DNA of 64,000 bases from Ectobius pallidus (taxonomy: Eukaryota; Arthropoda; Insecta; Blattodea; Ectobiidae). Every line of letters starts with the position of its first letter. The stretch's first letter is position 1. Below, piece after piece: positions 1 to 11,335 of the stretch. The stretch lies in the NCBI GenBank assembly GCA_964059195.1, contig CAXKWD010000011.1, forward strand, positions 29,371,066 to 29,435,065. Direction: 5' to 3'. Under the pieces are notes generated by a model, which saw only the letters and a list, made by a program, of their open reading frames with translations, had not been told where the DNA came from and did not search any database. The position numbers and the translations under genes were made by a program.

Positions 1-1549
1 ACGTATTTAGAGTCAGCTCTTCTTTTTACAAAGCTGTAGAATAACAGACTTATAAATCTTTGACCTGGAAAACTCTAATAATGATGAACAAGAAAAATTT
101 GAGCAATATTTTCTTATAGATACGAATTTTCTTCCCACATCTTATGGGTTTGCAAAATTCCCTCTCCCGGCACCGGTACGAGTATTCGGAATTGCGTATC
201 TTGCATATCGTCTCTTTGCTACAAGGATTTGTGAGAAACAACGTCATTTTAAAAAAAAGCATGTTTTATTTCGCTTCTACCTTTCCTTCTTTCTCTGACT
301 CTCCTCCTGGAATAGATAATAATAGCCTATTTCCGAGTGGAATGACGCGCCGATCTGTTTTCCTCAGTCGAGATGTAAACAATAAGCAATCCCCTGTATA
401 CGTCTTGCCTTTCTTCCCTTGCTGGTATCTTTCACCACTGATCCTCCGGTTCTCTGCGTCCACAGGCTCTACAGAACGGGGTCAAATTTGTCGTCTAATC
501 AATTTCCATCCCCTTCTGCATTTGGGGTAGCTAGCTGCGAATGTCAAGCTTGATTCACGAGTTGTATTATGTCCTCGCCATGGGACAGATATTCACACCT
601 CCCTTCTTCCGACTGTGTTCGTGAAAGTTTGATACACCTAGCTACTACGGCAGATCATTTTTAAGACCACAATAGGTTTCAAACAATAACGATGTATGGA
701 AGTTATCGAACAAGATCAAAATCGTCATATTTTTAGCCTTCGTTCTGCCATGCCAGGATGAGTTCTCTATAAATTAAACTATTTCACCCCAAACAACGGC
801 TTTACTGAATGCAGTATAAAACGATTGCATAACATTCGGTGGAAGTTTAGTTGCTGTATTAACACAAATAGTCTATTGGATCAGCAGTTATCCCAACATG
901 ACGATGCGTCTGACCACAAGTTCGATTCAGTTTGGTGATCTTATTGCAAGACGAAATTCATGCAAATCTGTGTGTGTGTGTGTAAGTTTACGACCTTTGT
1001 ACTTCGCAGATTTCTCCCAAATTATTTTATCTGCGGTCCAGAAGTGAACAAAAATATTGCATTCACTTGGCGAGAATTAGGGTCCCAATGAAAAGAGATT
1101 GACAGCAGATCAGTTAATAATAGGTTTACTGCTACCTAAAGGATACTACCGCTTAAGCTATTCACCGTAAGGATCTTACAATATATCCAGGTAATTTAAT
1201 TTAGTTACACTTATGCGACAGGGAGCTAACCTTTCGTCATATATAATAGCCATTCGTAAAAAAAATTAATAGCAATATTTGTAAACCAAAATTATAATGT
1301 AAATAACAACACGAATATATACATATATTAAAGCATCAAATTGTTTCGAACGAAAGCAACTTTAAAAAAATGCGAATATTAGGCTACAAATTGAATTCAA
1401 TTATCTGGAGTTTTCATAACAGACTTAAGAACCACGAAGAAAATAATTACCCCAATTAGGTATTGTAAGTTGGGCTACTTATTGAGTAATTTTGTTATTC
1501 CTATTTCAAAACGTGAATAGACACAGAATGGACATATTAGCCTACAGAC
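1..1549. other. No recognisable gene or repeat
   Basis: AT-rich sequence with short chance open frames only. A small (TG)n run lies near 970-982. No motif, splice pattern or repeat end could be recognised. Confidence 0.5.
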
Positions 1550-1715
1550 TGGTGGGTTGGTATATGGTTAATTAACGACGGGTCTGTGACCTTCGCCGGT
1601 GTGCCAGAATTTTGTCCCGCAGGAGTTCATTTACATGCCAGTAAATCTACTGACATGGCCCTGTCACATTTATGCACACATAAATACCATCGACCTGGGC
1701 CGGGATCGAACCCGC
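1550..1715 (-). mobile_element. SINE B fragment (tRNA-derived), minus strand
   Basis: Read on the minus strand this has the B-box-like GGTTCGATCCC, then the family body (ATGGTATTTATGTGTGCATA, GTAGATTTACTGGCATGTAA, and the CGTCGTTAATTAACC end near 1570). The same body recurs near 17.0, 26.7, 47.1, 47.9, 51.1 and 59.8 kb. The head upstream of the B box is missing. The TSD is unclear: both flanks carry a similar CCTACAG. Confidence 0.8.
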
Positions 1716-1918
1716 AATAGACCTACAGGGATTAAAAAAAGAACTATAAAGAAAAATTAGAATAACATTGAAAATAATCAGCGGAATGATTTTATTAGGC
1801 CTCTTGGAGGCGGAAAGATTAATAATGGCAAGGGAGATTTTACTTCTTTTAGGTATATTTCTTTTTTAAATTCATAACTTAACACAGACTATATTTGCCT
1901 CACCTACCTCATATTACA

Positions 1919-2033
1919 ATGAGTACCAGGAGCAATCCTGGGGGTAAAGGCGGCCGGTGCATAAGCCTAAAATCTTGGATCCTCAACCTTCTGGAACCTT
2001 TGGGCTTCCATGACCTGTACAGGGAACCCTTTT
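1919..2033 (+). mobile_element. SINE D, 5'-truncated, with 13 bp TSD
   Basis: Matches the 3' half of the SINE D family: GAGTACCAGGAGCAATCCTG, a GTGCATAAG segment, CTTGGATCCTCAACC, ending near a GACCTGTACAGGGA motif. It is flanked by a perfect 13 bp direct repeat, ACCTCATATTACA, at 1906-1918 and 2034-2046. That is the signature of LINE-driven target-primed insertion with 5' truncation. Confidence 0.8.
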
Positions 2034-2046
2034 ACCTCATATTACA

Positions 2047-3420
2047 TTGAATACCCGTAACCCAGGGACCACGACGTTACTTCTCTTCTGAAGGACAAGC
2101 TATGGATTAAACTTTACGTGTCTCCTGATACAAAGGATAGCAGGTTGTCGAGGTAACGGGAAATAATGAGGGCCTTGGTGCTGACCAGCATGAATACAAT
2201 CTGTTAACCAAATCACCGGCAGCGCTCTGGCGTTGTTGTGAATGCAAGAGCTCTTCATTTTGAAATCAAAGCAAACATCCAAGCGCTTGTCCAAACGATC
2301 CGCTCAGATTCATAGATCCTACCCAGCCAGCTAAGGTAGTTCTAATCTTATGCGATTATATTGCAGCCTAAACGTTGATACCGCTGGAAAATCGATGATA
2401 AGCAGAAGCAAATAGGCCTACACTTTATATCTCATTTTTTTTTTTTTTAGAAAATATAGAGAAGCAATCGAGAATTAAAAAGGTCACTGATACTTTGTTT
2501 TAAAACATACTGTAGACACGTTTACTGTGCTTTAAAAGTTATTAACTTCCACGCGTCAGATGTTAATTCAACATAAGTGAAGTACGTCTATTACTCTTCT
2601 CAGTTGCAGCTTAGAAACATGGGGAGATAATAGCAACTGTAGTAGTGCTCATTTCTGTATCAAATAATAGAGTCATAATTTTGCTTCTGTTTTGTTTTAA
2701 GCGTTATTTGTTTGACTGCAATAAATACATTATTTTTTCTTTCGTAAATGTGGACAATTTTAAAATTTTGAAAAATAGAAATAAATAGGCCTATGTAGAA
2801 TGCATTTATGAGTATTGGATGTAGGAGAATGAAGGAAACAAACACCCCTAAACTTCCATACGCGACAGCATCGTGCCACTCTTATGCACTGCGGTAGTTG
2901 GGAGCATGAAAGTACACATACCAACTCCATGATCCCTTCAGGTTCGGTACGGATGGGCATTATTCCACAAAACTTCCACCAGCTCCTTATGCTATTCTCT
3001 GGCATTTTTCTCTCTGATAGTTCTTGTTTTGACGTAAGAATGTTGCTTACATCTCGTCATATATCCATTCTGCATGGTGGTTGACTCACAACTGAATCAC
3101 AGTCGCCTTTATTCGAATATCCGTACGTCACACTGCTACCAAATGGTGCGTCCATATACTAGAGATGTCATACTCTCCCTTGACATACATCTTACGGTAC
3201 CATTGCCCTACTTTGACAAAAAAAAAGTTGTCATGGCTTATGCTCCATCCCTCATATAACGTTCACTTTCCTCACTTAAAGTTATTTCATCTACGAGTAG
3301 TGGGTTCGATGTACCCACTCTCCCATTCGGTGTCCTGGGTTTAAGGCGATAATAGTTGAATATATTTAATTAATTATTATGAAATCGATACAACTCTTGG
3401 CTACTTTGAACCAGCAGACC
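2047..3420. other. No recognisable gene
   Basis: Contains a poly-T run near 2437-2450 and several short open frames (the longest about 80 codons). None shows a recognisable domain or codon structure. Confidence 0.45.
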
Positions 3421-4040
3421 TACCGTATTTTACGGACTATAAGACGCTCCGGACCATAAGACGCACCTTGATTTTAGGATGGAAATTTTAAAAGAAAATA
3501 AATATAATTTGATTCAAAACGAAAAATTTTAAAGAGATATTGTACTTCGTTGCATAAACAAATTATAACCTTGTACAGTGGAATCAGTGTAAATCACTTC
3601 TAACTTAAAACCTGCGTTGTACGAAAATCTCTTCTGTACAGGTGGAATCGCGTAAATTTTACCAATTGAACTGAAATACTGAAAATACCTTTACATCCTC
3701 TAACCGTCAGTTCAGCATACGGTTAGTGCACGGGACAAGGCTTTTTAGAGGCCATGCCCTTCATTTAAACCACCTGGCGGAGACAACTCCTTTCGTATAA
3801 AAGAACTCAACATTACTTTCTTTTCACATTGTACACCTGGCTTCCAGCTACCCTTATTTTACGATTGTGACAATTCACTACTGTACAGATTGTGCCATCT
3901 TGTTTATAAATATGGTGTTCCGGCAATATTTACAATTATTTTTATTTTTTAGTGTACTTCGGACCATTAGACGCACCCAACTTTCATGGCTCTGTTTTTA
4001 AAGTAAAAAAAGTGCGTCTTATGGTCCGTAAAATACGGTA
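3421..4040. mobile_element. Non-autonomous TIR DNA transposon, TA-flanked
   Basis: The left end reads TACCGTATTTTACGGAC, and the right end is its inverse, GTCCGTAAAATACGGTA. Inside each TIR the motif GGACYATAAGACGC is repeated: near 3433 and 3450 on the left, and near 3963 and 4010 on the right (inverted). The terminal TA on both sides fits a TA target duplication, giving an element of 3423-4038 (616 bp). There is no open frame of note, so it would depend on a transposase in trans. The superfamily is not certain to me. Confidence 0.82.
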
Positions 4041-4218
4041 AATATAGCTTAATAGCCTACATATAGCTATTCACGCTTTCAATACCATTATGGCTTTATT
4101 AATTTAGGCTACTATTTTCTTGGAAAATAGTCACTATATAGGAAATACGTGCGTTCAGCTTCCACGATTCAATTCCACGCTACTTATGGTTAATTTAGAA
4201 AGCACGTGCTAAATTACC

Positions 4219-4617
4219 TTTCTTTCTTATTCGTAATTTTACCTCTCCCTTTTAGGATTTAAGCGACCCAAGCCGCCCGGGCCTTACAGGGATTATCTTT
4301 GGATCACATACATACTTTTTTGACCAGACAAGGACATGGAGGGCCTCCCCGGATGAGTGATCAGCCCAACGCGGGGCCACCTCCGAGACAACACGAACAC
4401 ATAGGACGATACACACCATTCACACACACACACTCACTCATAACAAGGCGTGGATGGGAATGAAGATGATAATGACGGCCAGATGATATCCGGGGACCAC
4501 AAGAGCCTAAAGTTACCTGACATTTGTCTCATAGGTGAGGAAAAACCCCGGAAAAAACCTCACCTAGGTAACTTGTCCCGACCAGGAATCGAACCCGGGC
4601 CCGCTGCGTGAGAGGAT
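4219..4617 (-). mobile_element. SINE C, minus strand
   Basis: On the minus strand the tRNA-like head has the B box GGGTTCGATTCC near 4585-4600. The body follows (CGGGACAAGTTACCTAGGTG, ATCATCTGGCCGTCATTATC, CATCCGGGGAGGCCCTCCAT) and the 3' end is CTAAAAGGGAGAGGTAAAAT next to an (AAAG)-like tail. The first ~35 bp of the head (A box) are missing. Related copies lie at 15453-15913, 35304-36046 (split) and 48341-48779. Confidence 0.85.
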
Positions 4618-5332
4618 TGAAGCTACATTACCTACAATAACAAATTCTGAATTCACAATGAGAAAAATATTTTTGGCTTAATTCGCTAAATCTGCAATTA
4701 CAGGAATGATTGACTAATGCGAAACCTTGATCTTAAATCTGAACGGAAAAGTAATGAACATTCTTCAGGCGCTCATACGTGTAAAGGCCACGTCACCATG
4801 ACCTTGGTCACTCATCATGTAATACCCTGCTTTGTATAGTGAATGAAAATGTAAGCATTCATTCCTTGCATCCATTATCCAATATCGTACATTTGTGTTC
4901 TTGATTACTTAACATAAGTTTTCAAAATCTGTTCATATGGCTCTAGAACACTTGTACTCTAGAATCTGAAGTAATATTACAGTAAATAGAATATTACTTT
5001 CTTTTGTTTTGACTAGCTATTTTTATTTTTAAAAAGCATTTTCCATACATTTTAGCAATGACACATTTATTGTTTTGCAAAACTTTTTATACGCTGTATA
5101 ATTATTCGGATTTAATAATTACCTGTCGATAAATAACCTTCTAAAACATTAGAGTATGTTTCATTGCATTCTAAAATAATATGTCTGGCGTTTCTCCATT
5201 AATTAAAACGTCAACGGATTAAAAATAATGTGAAATAAAATAATTAGATGAAACTTGCTCAGTATGTTGCAAATGTAGGTTAGCAGAGTTGACATTAACA
5301 TTGGGTTTTGATACTAGTGTATGTATATAGGC
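4618..5332. other. No recognisable feature
   Basis: AT-rich sequence without a recognisable gene, RNA or repeat end. Confidence 0.45.

Positions 5333-5379
<47 letters not shown>
5333..5379. repeat. (TA)n microsatellite
   Basis: Almost uninterrupted alternating TA for about 45 bp. Confidence 0.95.
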
Positions 5380-5382
<3 letters not shown>

Positions 5383-5436
5383 CATATAGAAAATACCAAA
5401 TAAACAGAAAAAAAAACATAGGCCTATACATCTGGT

Positions 5437-5505
5437 ATGGAACCGGGAATCCTGGAATTCAGAAGCATGTGAGATAACCGCTCAGTTATGCTGCTAAACC
5501 TTTTC
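5437..5505 (-). mobile_element. tRNA-like SINE head, isolated
   Basis: The minus strand reads an A-box-like CATAACTGAGCGGTTATCTC followed about 25 bp later by a degenerate B box, GGATTCCCGGTTCC. No matching body was recognised, so it is a SINE head fragment or a decayed tRNA copy rather than a working tRNA gene. Confidence 0.5.
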
Positions 5506-5510
5506 CCGGT

Positions 5511-6780
5511 TGTTCTAAATGTGTATCCAGTATATACATTTTAACAACGTTACTACATTGTATTACACTTCAAATCAAACGAGAAAGTTTCACAATATCA
5601 GAATTTTTGCAAATATAAAAGTTACTTTACTTTCAATGGAAATTCTCATAGTATGTGCGTATTCCTGCTTACACTCTGTGCCACTGTTTCAAAATTTCGA
5701 CGGGTAGTATTATTCGTTAACGCGACACTCGTCACGAAAGCAGGGTGAGTCACTGCTATAGTCACTGTTATTACTGTAGAAAATATTGCTACAGGACAAG
5801 CTGCTACGGTGTTTACAATAAATCTGAATTAAAATGAACCATGAACACTTGGTGGAGAATCTTAAAAAAAACGATTGTCTGTTGTCTGAAAGTAACGATT
5901 TATAAATGGAAAAGCTCGTCTCTGCCTCCACTGAAACATGACCTAAAAATGCCGAATATGTCCTAAAATTGCCAAAAAAGGCCTATTTCTTGAAAGTGAC
6001 GAAAAATGCAAAATCAAGGGAAAATGAAAAAAGTAATTGCCCTTATTTAGTCAATTATTTCATACATATACATTAGAACTATCTTTTAACCTTCATATAA
6101 GAAAGATGCAAAATCATGAAATGCCTTGCCCTAGTTATTAGTAGAAGAACGGCAAAAATAGTTATTCCTGGACATACTAGACCCTATAAAATTATAACAA
6201 TAATTCTACTTTAACTTCTTTTGGCCAATACAATAGGTTAAAGCTTTAAAATCAACCAACGAGAATCGTACAGCATTGATAGCAAACTACAACCTTATAA
6301 CCCTGTTCAGCTACGTGAATTTAGATAAAGGAAGGCAATGGAGAAACGAGTCTGTCACAACAAGAGTCACGAGGTAACGAATCGGAATATTACTGGAGAA
6401 AAAAAGAAAAAAAAAAAAACACGACAATATTAACATTTGGCATAAGAGCTTATTTACTTCTGAGATCCTTTAATGGATTTGAAATTCAGACTTTGAAAAT
6501 ACCATGGTGTTGAACTTCATCCCAGAAGTACCCGTTGGAGATGTCTTCATCCCGGGTTTCTGCAAGGACGAGCCTATTGTTTGTTGTACTGTGACGACGA
6601 AATTGGAGTAATGCGTACTGAAAATTGGTCGAGGAAATTCATTACGAATTACGACGTGTAGTGTTAGATCCAAAATGAAGAGGACTGCATTTTCAATTGG
6701 CTTTGTCCTTCTGCTGGCCCAAGGTCTCACACAGACTTTAACAGAAATCACTGCCGGGTATGAAGACGGTCGGTACGTAT
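5511..6780. other. No recognisable gene; A-rich stretch with short direct motifs
   Basis: From about 5936 to 6130 the motif TGACCTAAAAATGCC and variants recur (ATGTCCTAAAATTGCC, AAAATGCAAAATC). They resemble the subterminal sequence of the 504 bp hAT MITE at 7104-7607, so a very decayed relative may be present, but no ends were found. The rest is unannotatable by eye. Confidence 0.3.
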
Positions 6781-6784
6781 GGTT

Positions 6785-6875
6785 GGCAATTTTACCGTCT
6801 TCATTGTCGATTACCCAAAATCCAAGAGCCTCAACTTCCAGGAACCTTAAAGGTCTACAAGACCTTTAGATTACA
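6785..6875 (+). mobile_element. SINE D 3' fragment (decayed)
   Basis: Shows AAAATCCAAGAGCCTCAACT, then ACAAGACCTTTAG, resembling the 3' half of SINE D (compare 1919-2033 and 8888-9155). It is short and diverged. Confidence 0.4.
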
Positions 6876-7103
6876 TTAGAGAACACTTTGTTCATATTTT
6901 CAAAAGCACAGCTCCAAATATTAAACATTCATAAGCCAGAGAGGAATTCAATATAAGTTAGGTTAACATTAAATGAACGATAATCATAATAACGATAATA
7001 ATAACGATTAAAATTATTAAAAAGTTAAACATCAAAGCCACATTAATTATTATAAGCAGGGAAAGGAATTATATTTAAACACATTTATTTTTAATGCTAT
7101 ATT

Positions 7104-7607
7104 TAGGGCTTGGAAGTTGATGACCTAAAATGCTGGAAATATGACCTATAAAATAACCTTGAATTTATGAAAATGTGACACGAAAAATTTAAAAATGACT
7201 AAATATTTCTAAATATTTAAAAAGAGGAATATACAGGAGTAGACCGTAATAATAATAAATAAAATATGGTTTTTATATTACTCACTTTATTATTATGTTT
7301 TCTATTGTTATTATGTTTACTATATTATGGACGCCTCATAGCTAAGGAATTATGAGATCGCTTCGCCTGTAATGTTGGAAAAGATAATTCTGTAGACAAA
7401 GTAGGAAAACAAATTAACGAAAAATAGAAGATTTCCTAAAAAATGACGAGTAGAGAATATAATGCCAAAAAATAAAACAAAAAATGCAAAATAAAAGTAA
7501 GATAGCCTATTTTTGTTTGTTTTGAGGAGAGATGAATTTATACTACATCCTGCACTGTCTGTGATGTCTGAGAAAAACGATTACATTTCATCAACTTCCG
7601 AGCTCTG
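7104..7607. mobile_element. hAT-type MITE, family H, 504 bp
   Basis: The left end is TAGGGCTTGGAAGTTGATGA and the right end is the inverse, TCATCAACTTCCGAGCTCTG. Flanking 8-mers are GCTATATT and GTTATAAT, an 8 bp TSD with two mismatches. A second copy of the same 504 bp length lies at 39187-39690; it shares interior blocks such as GCCTCATAGCTAAGGAATTA and the TGAGG...ACATCCTGCA region. No transposase is left. hAT assignment rests on the 8 bp TSD and a YAGGG-type terminus. Confidence 0.75.
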
Positions 7608-7615
7608 GTTATAAT

Positions 7616-8218
7616 CAGTTGTACATTATGTTAGCTTTGTGTTTCAGGATGTGTAGACCTAAAAAAGCTATAATTTAAATAATTGTTGCATGTTTAGTAC
7701 ATATAAAACCTTTCCCTGACGATAAGTAAAAGACAAATTAAGGTGAAAAGTACATGGTAATGAAGTCTTCACATACCTGTATCAGCTGTGCCCTACCGTC
7801 CCCTAAGATGAAAAGTGCCATTAACCCCTTGGACCTAACATTTTCACACTGAATGCAATATAGAATGGGCTGTTACGTAAGTATAGATCTTGCTCCAGTT
7901 GCGATTGTTAACGTCCTTTCTCAAGGATAACTGCATGGCAGCTTGTTTACTGTTTGCTTCTGCACTGTCACAACAAAAACATCTCTGTGAACTGCTTCAA
8001 CTCCTTGTTAGTCCACGTCAGTGCAATGGAAAGAAACAGAAGAGATCGGAACAAATCTCGTTTAGAAGTCGCCAATTAAAAGTTTTGGACAAGGCAATTA
8101 TTCTTTTTCGTCCCTTCTTAGTACATAAAGCCATAAAAGGACTGAGTATTTATTTCGTGGAATATTGGGATCTGCCCCTCTGTTTTTAATTATAACAGGA
8201 ATGACCATTTCCGGTTCT
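7616..8218. other. No recognisable gene
   Basis: An open frame of 99 codons on the plus strand (7890-8189) has no motif I recognise and no supporting splice or start context. It is treated as chance. Confidence 0.4.
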
Positions 8219-8335
8219 TATGAAACACGAGACTATTTTAGTGGGATTCAAACCCGAGACCTTTGGCTTCTCCTGTCAATGATCTAAAACCTGTGCTAGC
8301 CGGAATTTGATTCACGTTGCCAGATCTAGGTCTAT
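8219..8335 (-). mobile_element. tRNA-like SINE fragment
   Basis: The minus strand carries an A-box-like CCGGCTAGCACAGGTTTTAG and a B box GGGTTTGAATCCC near 8244-8258. The layout resembles the core at 8692-8765, so both may come from one tRNA-derived family. Confidence 0.5.
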
Positions 8336-8340
8336 GATTA

Positions 8341-8580
8341 GATATATTATTAATGGTCGAACCCACTGAAATATATTTACGTCATACACAGAATTGTAAC
8401 ACAAATTTAACTATTTTGTGACTGGGTATCCACTATTATTGTACAGTATCATACAGTATCATACAGATATATTATTAATGGTCGAACCCACTGAAATATA
8501 TTTACGTCATACACAGAATTGTAACACAAATTTAACTATTTTGTGACTGGGTATCCACTATTATTGTACAGTATCATACA
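8341..8580. repeat. Recent tandem duplication, 125 bp period
   Basis: GATATATTATTAATGGTCGA begins at 8341 and again at 8466. By eye the following 115 bp are identical in both copies. The first unit carries an extra GTATCATACA at its end. Near-perfect identity implies a recent event, or an assembly artefact. Confidence 0.92.
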
Positions 8581-8620
8581 TGATGCGTACATTTATATGT
8601 ATACGTATATATGTATATAT

Positions 8621-8859
8621 ATATTATAATGAAACCATAGAATATTGTTTATGTTGAACATTAGAATGCAATATCGCAGGAGAACTGTGAGAGGGATTCG
8701 ATCCCGTGATCTTCGGCTTTCCGTGCAGATGCTCTACCAACCGAGCTAGTCAGAGTTCGATTCATGATTTCGCATCCCGGTGTCAGAGGAATTATTTCCT
8801 AAAATATCCTCCTGTAATGTTCAACAGAAACAACATACTGTGGTTTCATGTATAATATG
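8621..8859. mobile_element. Foldback element with tRNA-like core
   Basis: The left arm (8621-8690) reads ATATTATAATGAAACCATAG, then GTTGAACATTA and CAGGAG. The right arm (8803-8859) is its inverse: CTCCTGTAATGTTCAAC then GGTTTCATGTATAATAT. Between the arms the minus strand has a tRNA-like segment with A box TAGCTCGGTTGGTAGAGCA and B box GGGATCGAATCCC. The anticodon stem does not pair well, so it is probably a SINE head captured in, or hosting, an inverted-repeat element. Confidence 0.65.
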
Positions 8860-8887
8860 TATGTGCGTGTATGCGCAGTTCGTTTGA

Positions 8888-9155
8888 TCCCTAAGCTACA
8901 AAACCGGAAGGTCGTGGGTTCGATCCCCGGTGAGGTCACTGGCATTTCTTCCATTAATTGGACTGATTTTTCTGTCGGCACTTTGGCCCTAGGGTTGACT
9001 CAGCTTCTAATATAAATGGGTACTAGGAGAAATCCTGGGGTAAAGGCGGCCAGTGAGAAAGGCTGACAACATTACCAGTTGCACCTGTCGAATATTTCAA
9101 GATCCGAGAGCCTCAAACTCCTCAAAACCTAAGTGCTACCACGGCCTATATAGGG
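8888..9155 (+). mobile_element. SINE D, plus strand
   Basis: The head has B box GGGTTCGATCCCCGGTGAGG (8917-8936). The body follows: CCATTAATTGGACTG, TGGCCCTAGGGTTGACTCAG, GGGTACTAGGAGAAATCCTG, CAGTGAGAAAGGCTGACAAC, AAGATCCGAGAGCCTCAAAC. It is the same family, in the opposite orientation, as 28127-28383. The A-box region is decayed. Confidence 0.75.
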
Positions 9156-9740
9156 ATCACTTTATTATATAGACCACACATAGGTCTATATACATCTTAC
9201 AAAATATGTCGGGAATGAAACTTCACGACAGAAACTGAATTTAGCAACAAAGGAGATGAAAATGAATGTCATATGTCGTCAACTTCACATAAGTTAAGGA
9301 CTTATATTCTTTACTTACTTAGAAAGAATTGGCGACAACGGAGAACCCAAATGATGGCAGACCTGATGGACATGAGACATGTACTCGGTACTCACCTGGA
9401 AGTAAACAAAGAAACCGTTTAAGTTTATCTGTTAAAAACTCAATTTTCACATGCAATAAACAACATAGGCCTATATTAGTTTTCTTTTACAATTAATTGT
9501 AATTATAATGGTGGCAAATGATATCAGATTTAGCATGACAGAACAGTATACAAAATTAAAATGCGAAACGCACTGCCTCTTTCACTTCTTCTTCTCACAT
9601 GAATCGACGGCCACCCGACGCAGTTACAAGTATCTGACCTGGGTGGAGGAGGCAGCGCATAGATTTTGAATGGCTTGCTGCTCAGTCAATTTTTTTTCTG
9701 CGAATATCTATAAGCCCGTCCATCCTAAGAACCAACCCTA
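9156..9740. other. No recognisable feature
   Basis: Unique-looking sequence; nothing recognised. Confidence 0.4.
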
Positions 9741-9830
9741 AAGTAAACAAAAATCAATACGCCTGTCTCACTCTTGAGTAATAGAGTAATGTGCTAGAGT
9801 GAGAGAAACTTACTGATTTTTGTTTACTTT
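9741..9830. mobile_element. Small palindromic MITE, family P
   Basis: AAGTAAACAAAAATCAATAC at the left is mirrored by TACTGATTTTTGTTTACTTT at the right. The core carries GTCTCACTC and its inverse, plus GAGTAATGTGCTAGAGTGAG. Related copies lie at 55761-55857 and inside 26651-27068. Confidence 0.65.
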
Positions 9831-10905
9831 TGTTTTCTCTTAGATAATACAAGTAAGCTAATATGCTAGAGTAAATATGAGAAGTGTGTCTCCTACAATA
9901 ATGGTAAGTGATGGACCATTTTGGTTTTGATCAAGAACCTTTTGTTTATACAGAATTACATAGTTTCATACAAAGGATAGAAAAAAGTTCAAATTTTTTG
10001 TACAGTGTTATATTAAAAACGATTATTTCCCTCTCTTACATGGTCGAGAATTTAGCGGCTTGAGTACGAATTCCATTCGGATGAGATTATCTAATTGAGG
10101 TTTTCTGCCGAAATCTTCTTTCTCTCATAAGATGATAGATAATTTTATCGGCGCTGGGCTTTGCACTAATCTGCCGTCACCACATCCCTATCATTCGTTG
10201 AACGTAATGGAAAACCATGGCGAATATTATCTCCTAGTTCTAGGGAAGAGCTGACCAAGTCACGCGAACACATGCCCCTAGACCTGGTGTTTCAGGGACA
10301 CTTAAACCCTCAGTGGTAAGTCCACTTTTGCAAGGTGCCCCCCCCCCCTGAGACTTTACGCTGGTTGTGGAGGCGGAAGGAGCAATATCGTCGCCCACTG
10401 ATGCGTTAATGCATTTTGAAGGGGTAGGTGTTCGAGTCTCGTTCCTCACAAGGGTGGACCCACCTAAACGGTTGAACTTTGCCGGGTATGTCGTCGCGAC
10501 GCCAATGCGATATTGAGGAAACAATTTCAATGATGATATCCAGATTGGATAATGAGTTAGTTCCAAGAGTACCAAAGCTGCTATGTCGGTGAGTCTCTGG
10601 CAGGAGTCTCTGCGGGGCCCAGATACCTGTCTACCAGCAAATCCTTGCTGAGGTAGGAGATACGGGCGAATAGTTCCTAATGGGTAGTTGTCTTATGAAG
10701 CATCTACGCCACAATTCATCATCATCGTCGTCGTCGTCCTCGTCTACGTCATCATTATTCCTTAGTATTGGCACACTTGCCCCTTGACGATAACCGTGTT
10801 GAGTCTATAACGTCCGCTAGGATATTAAGAGCTATTGTTCTATTTCAACAATATTATTTACTTCCTGTTCACGGATTAAACTATTAGCTTGTTCCGACCT
10901 CAGAT
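9831..10905. other. No recognised gene; GC-richer patch
   Basis: About 10230-10650 is GC-richer than the surroundings and holds a poly-C run near 10339-10348 and a tRNA B-box-like GTTCGAGTCTC near 10430. A matching A box was not found. A minus-strand open frame of 111 codons (10240-10575) has low-complexity composition and no recognisable domain. A short CATCATCGTCGTC repeat lies at 10718-10745. Confidence 0.35.
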
Positions 10906-10919
10906 TTTATCCCATCTCT

Positions 10920-11335
10920 TCATAGGATGTACAGCATTTCTACTTCCGGTAGGCTGGTATTCCAGGGCAAAACTTTGGGATTCTGTTGTCATCCATCCTT
11001 AGAAATTTGTTTCTCCAATTTACTCGGTTTTGATAAATTCTGTCATTCACTGAATATATATTTAATTGCTGACTTAATTTCTCCATTGCCTTTTCTATTT
11101 TTGGGAGAGTATCCTTTTACTGGTCTGAGGAATCTCATTTCGGATGTTTGTATTCTGTATCTGTAGTGTAACTTTTGTTTCTCCCACGTCTCTCTTCCAT
11201 ATAGTGTTGGCACAGCCTTGTCTCATAAAATATGAGTTGAAAATCTTGTCGCACTTTTCCTCTCAGTATCCTTCTGAATGTTACACTCATAATATATTTA
11301 AATGAGTGAAGCTTTTTCTCCTCTTCGCATCATCA
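10920..11335 (-). pseudogene. LINE reverse-transcriptase C-terminal tail, decayed
   Basis: Read on the minus strand the conceptual translation includes an AMEKLSQQLNIYSVNDRIYQ-like stretch followed by NRVNWRNKFLRMDDNRIPK. This resembles the region after the RT thumb in insect non-LTR elements, where a W-RxHLxRMxxxRxPK motif is typical. Stops and frameshifts are frequent, so this is a dead 5'-truncated copy. The clade (RTE/BovB- or Jockey-like) cannot be fixed by eye. The neighbouring DNA holds no other LINE domain. Confidence 0.6.

Noticed and set aside
8692..8765. Functional tRNA gene on the minus strand
   Set aside because: A and B boxes are good, but the anticodon and acceptor stems do not pair and it lies inside a foldback element.
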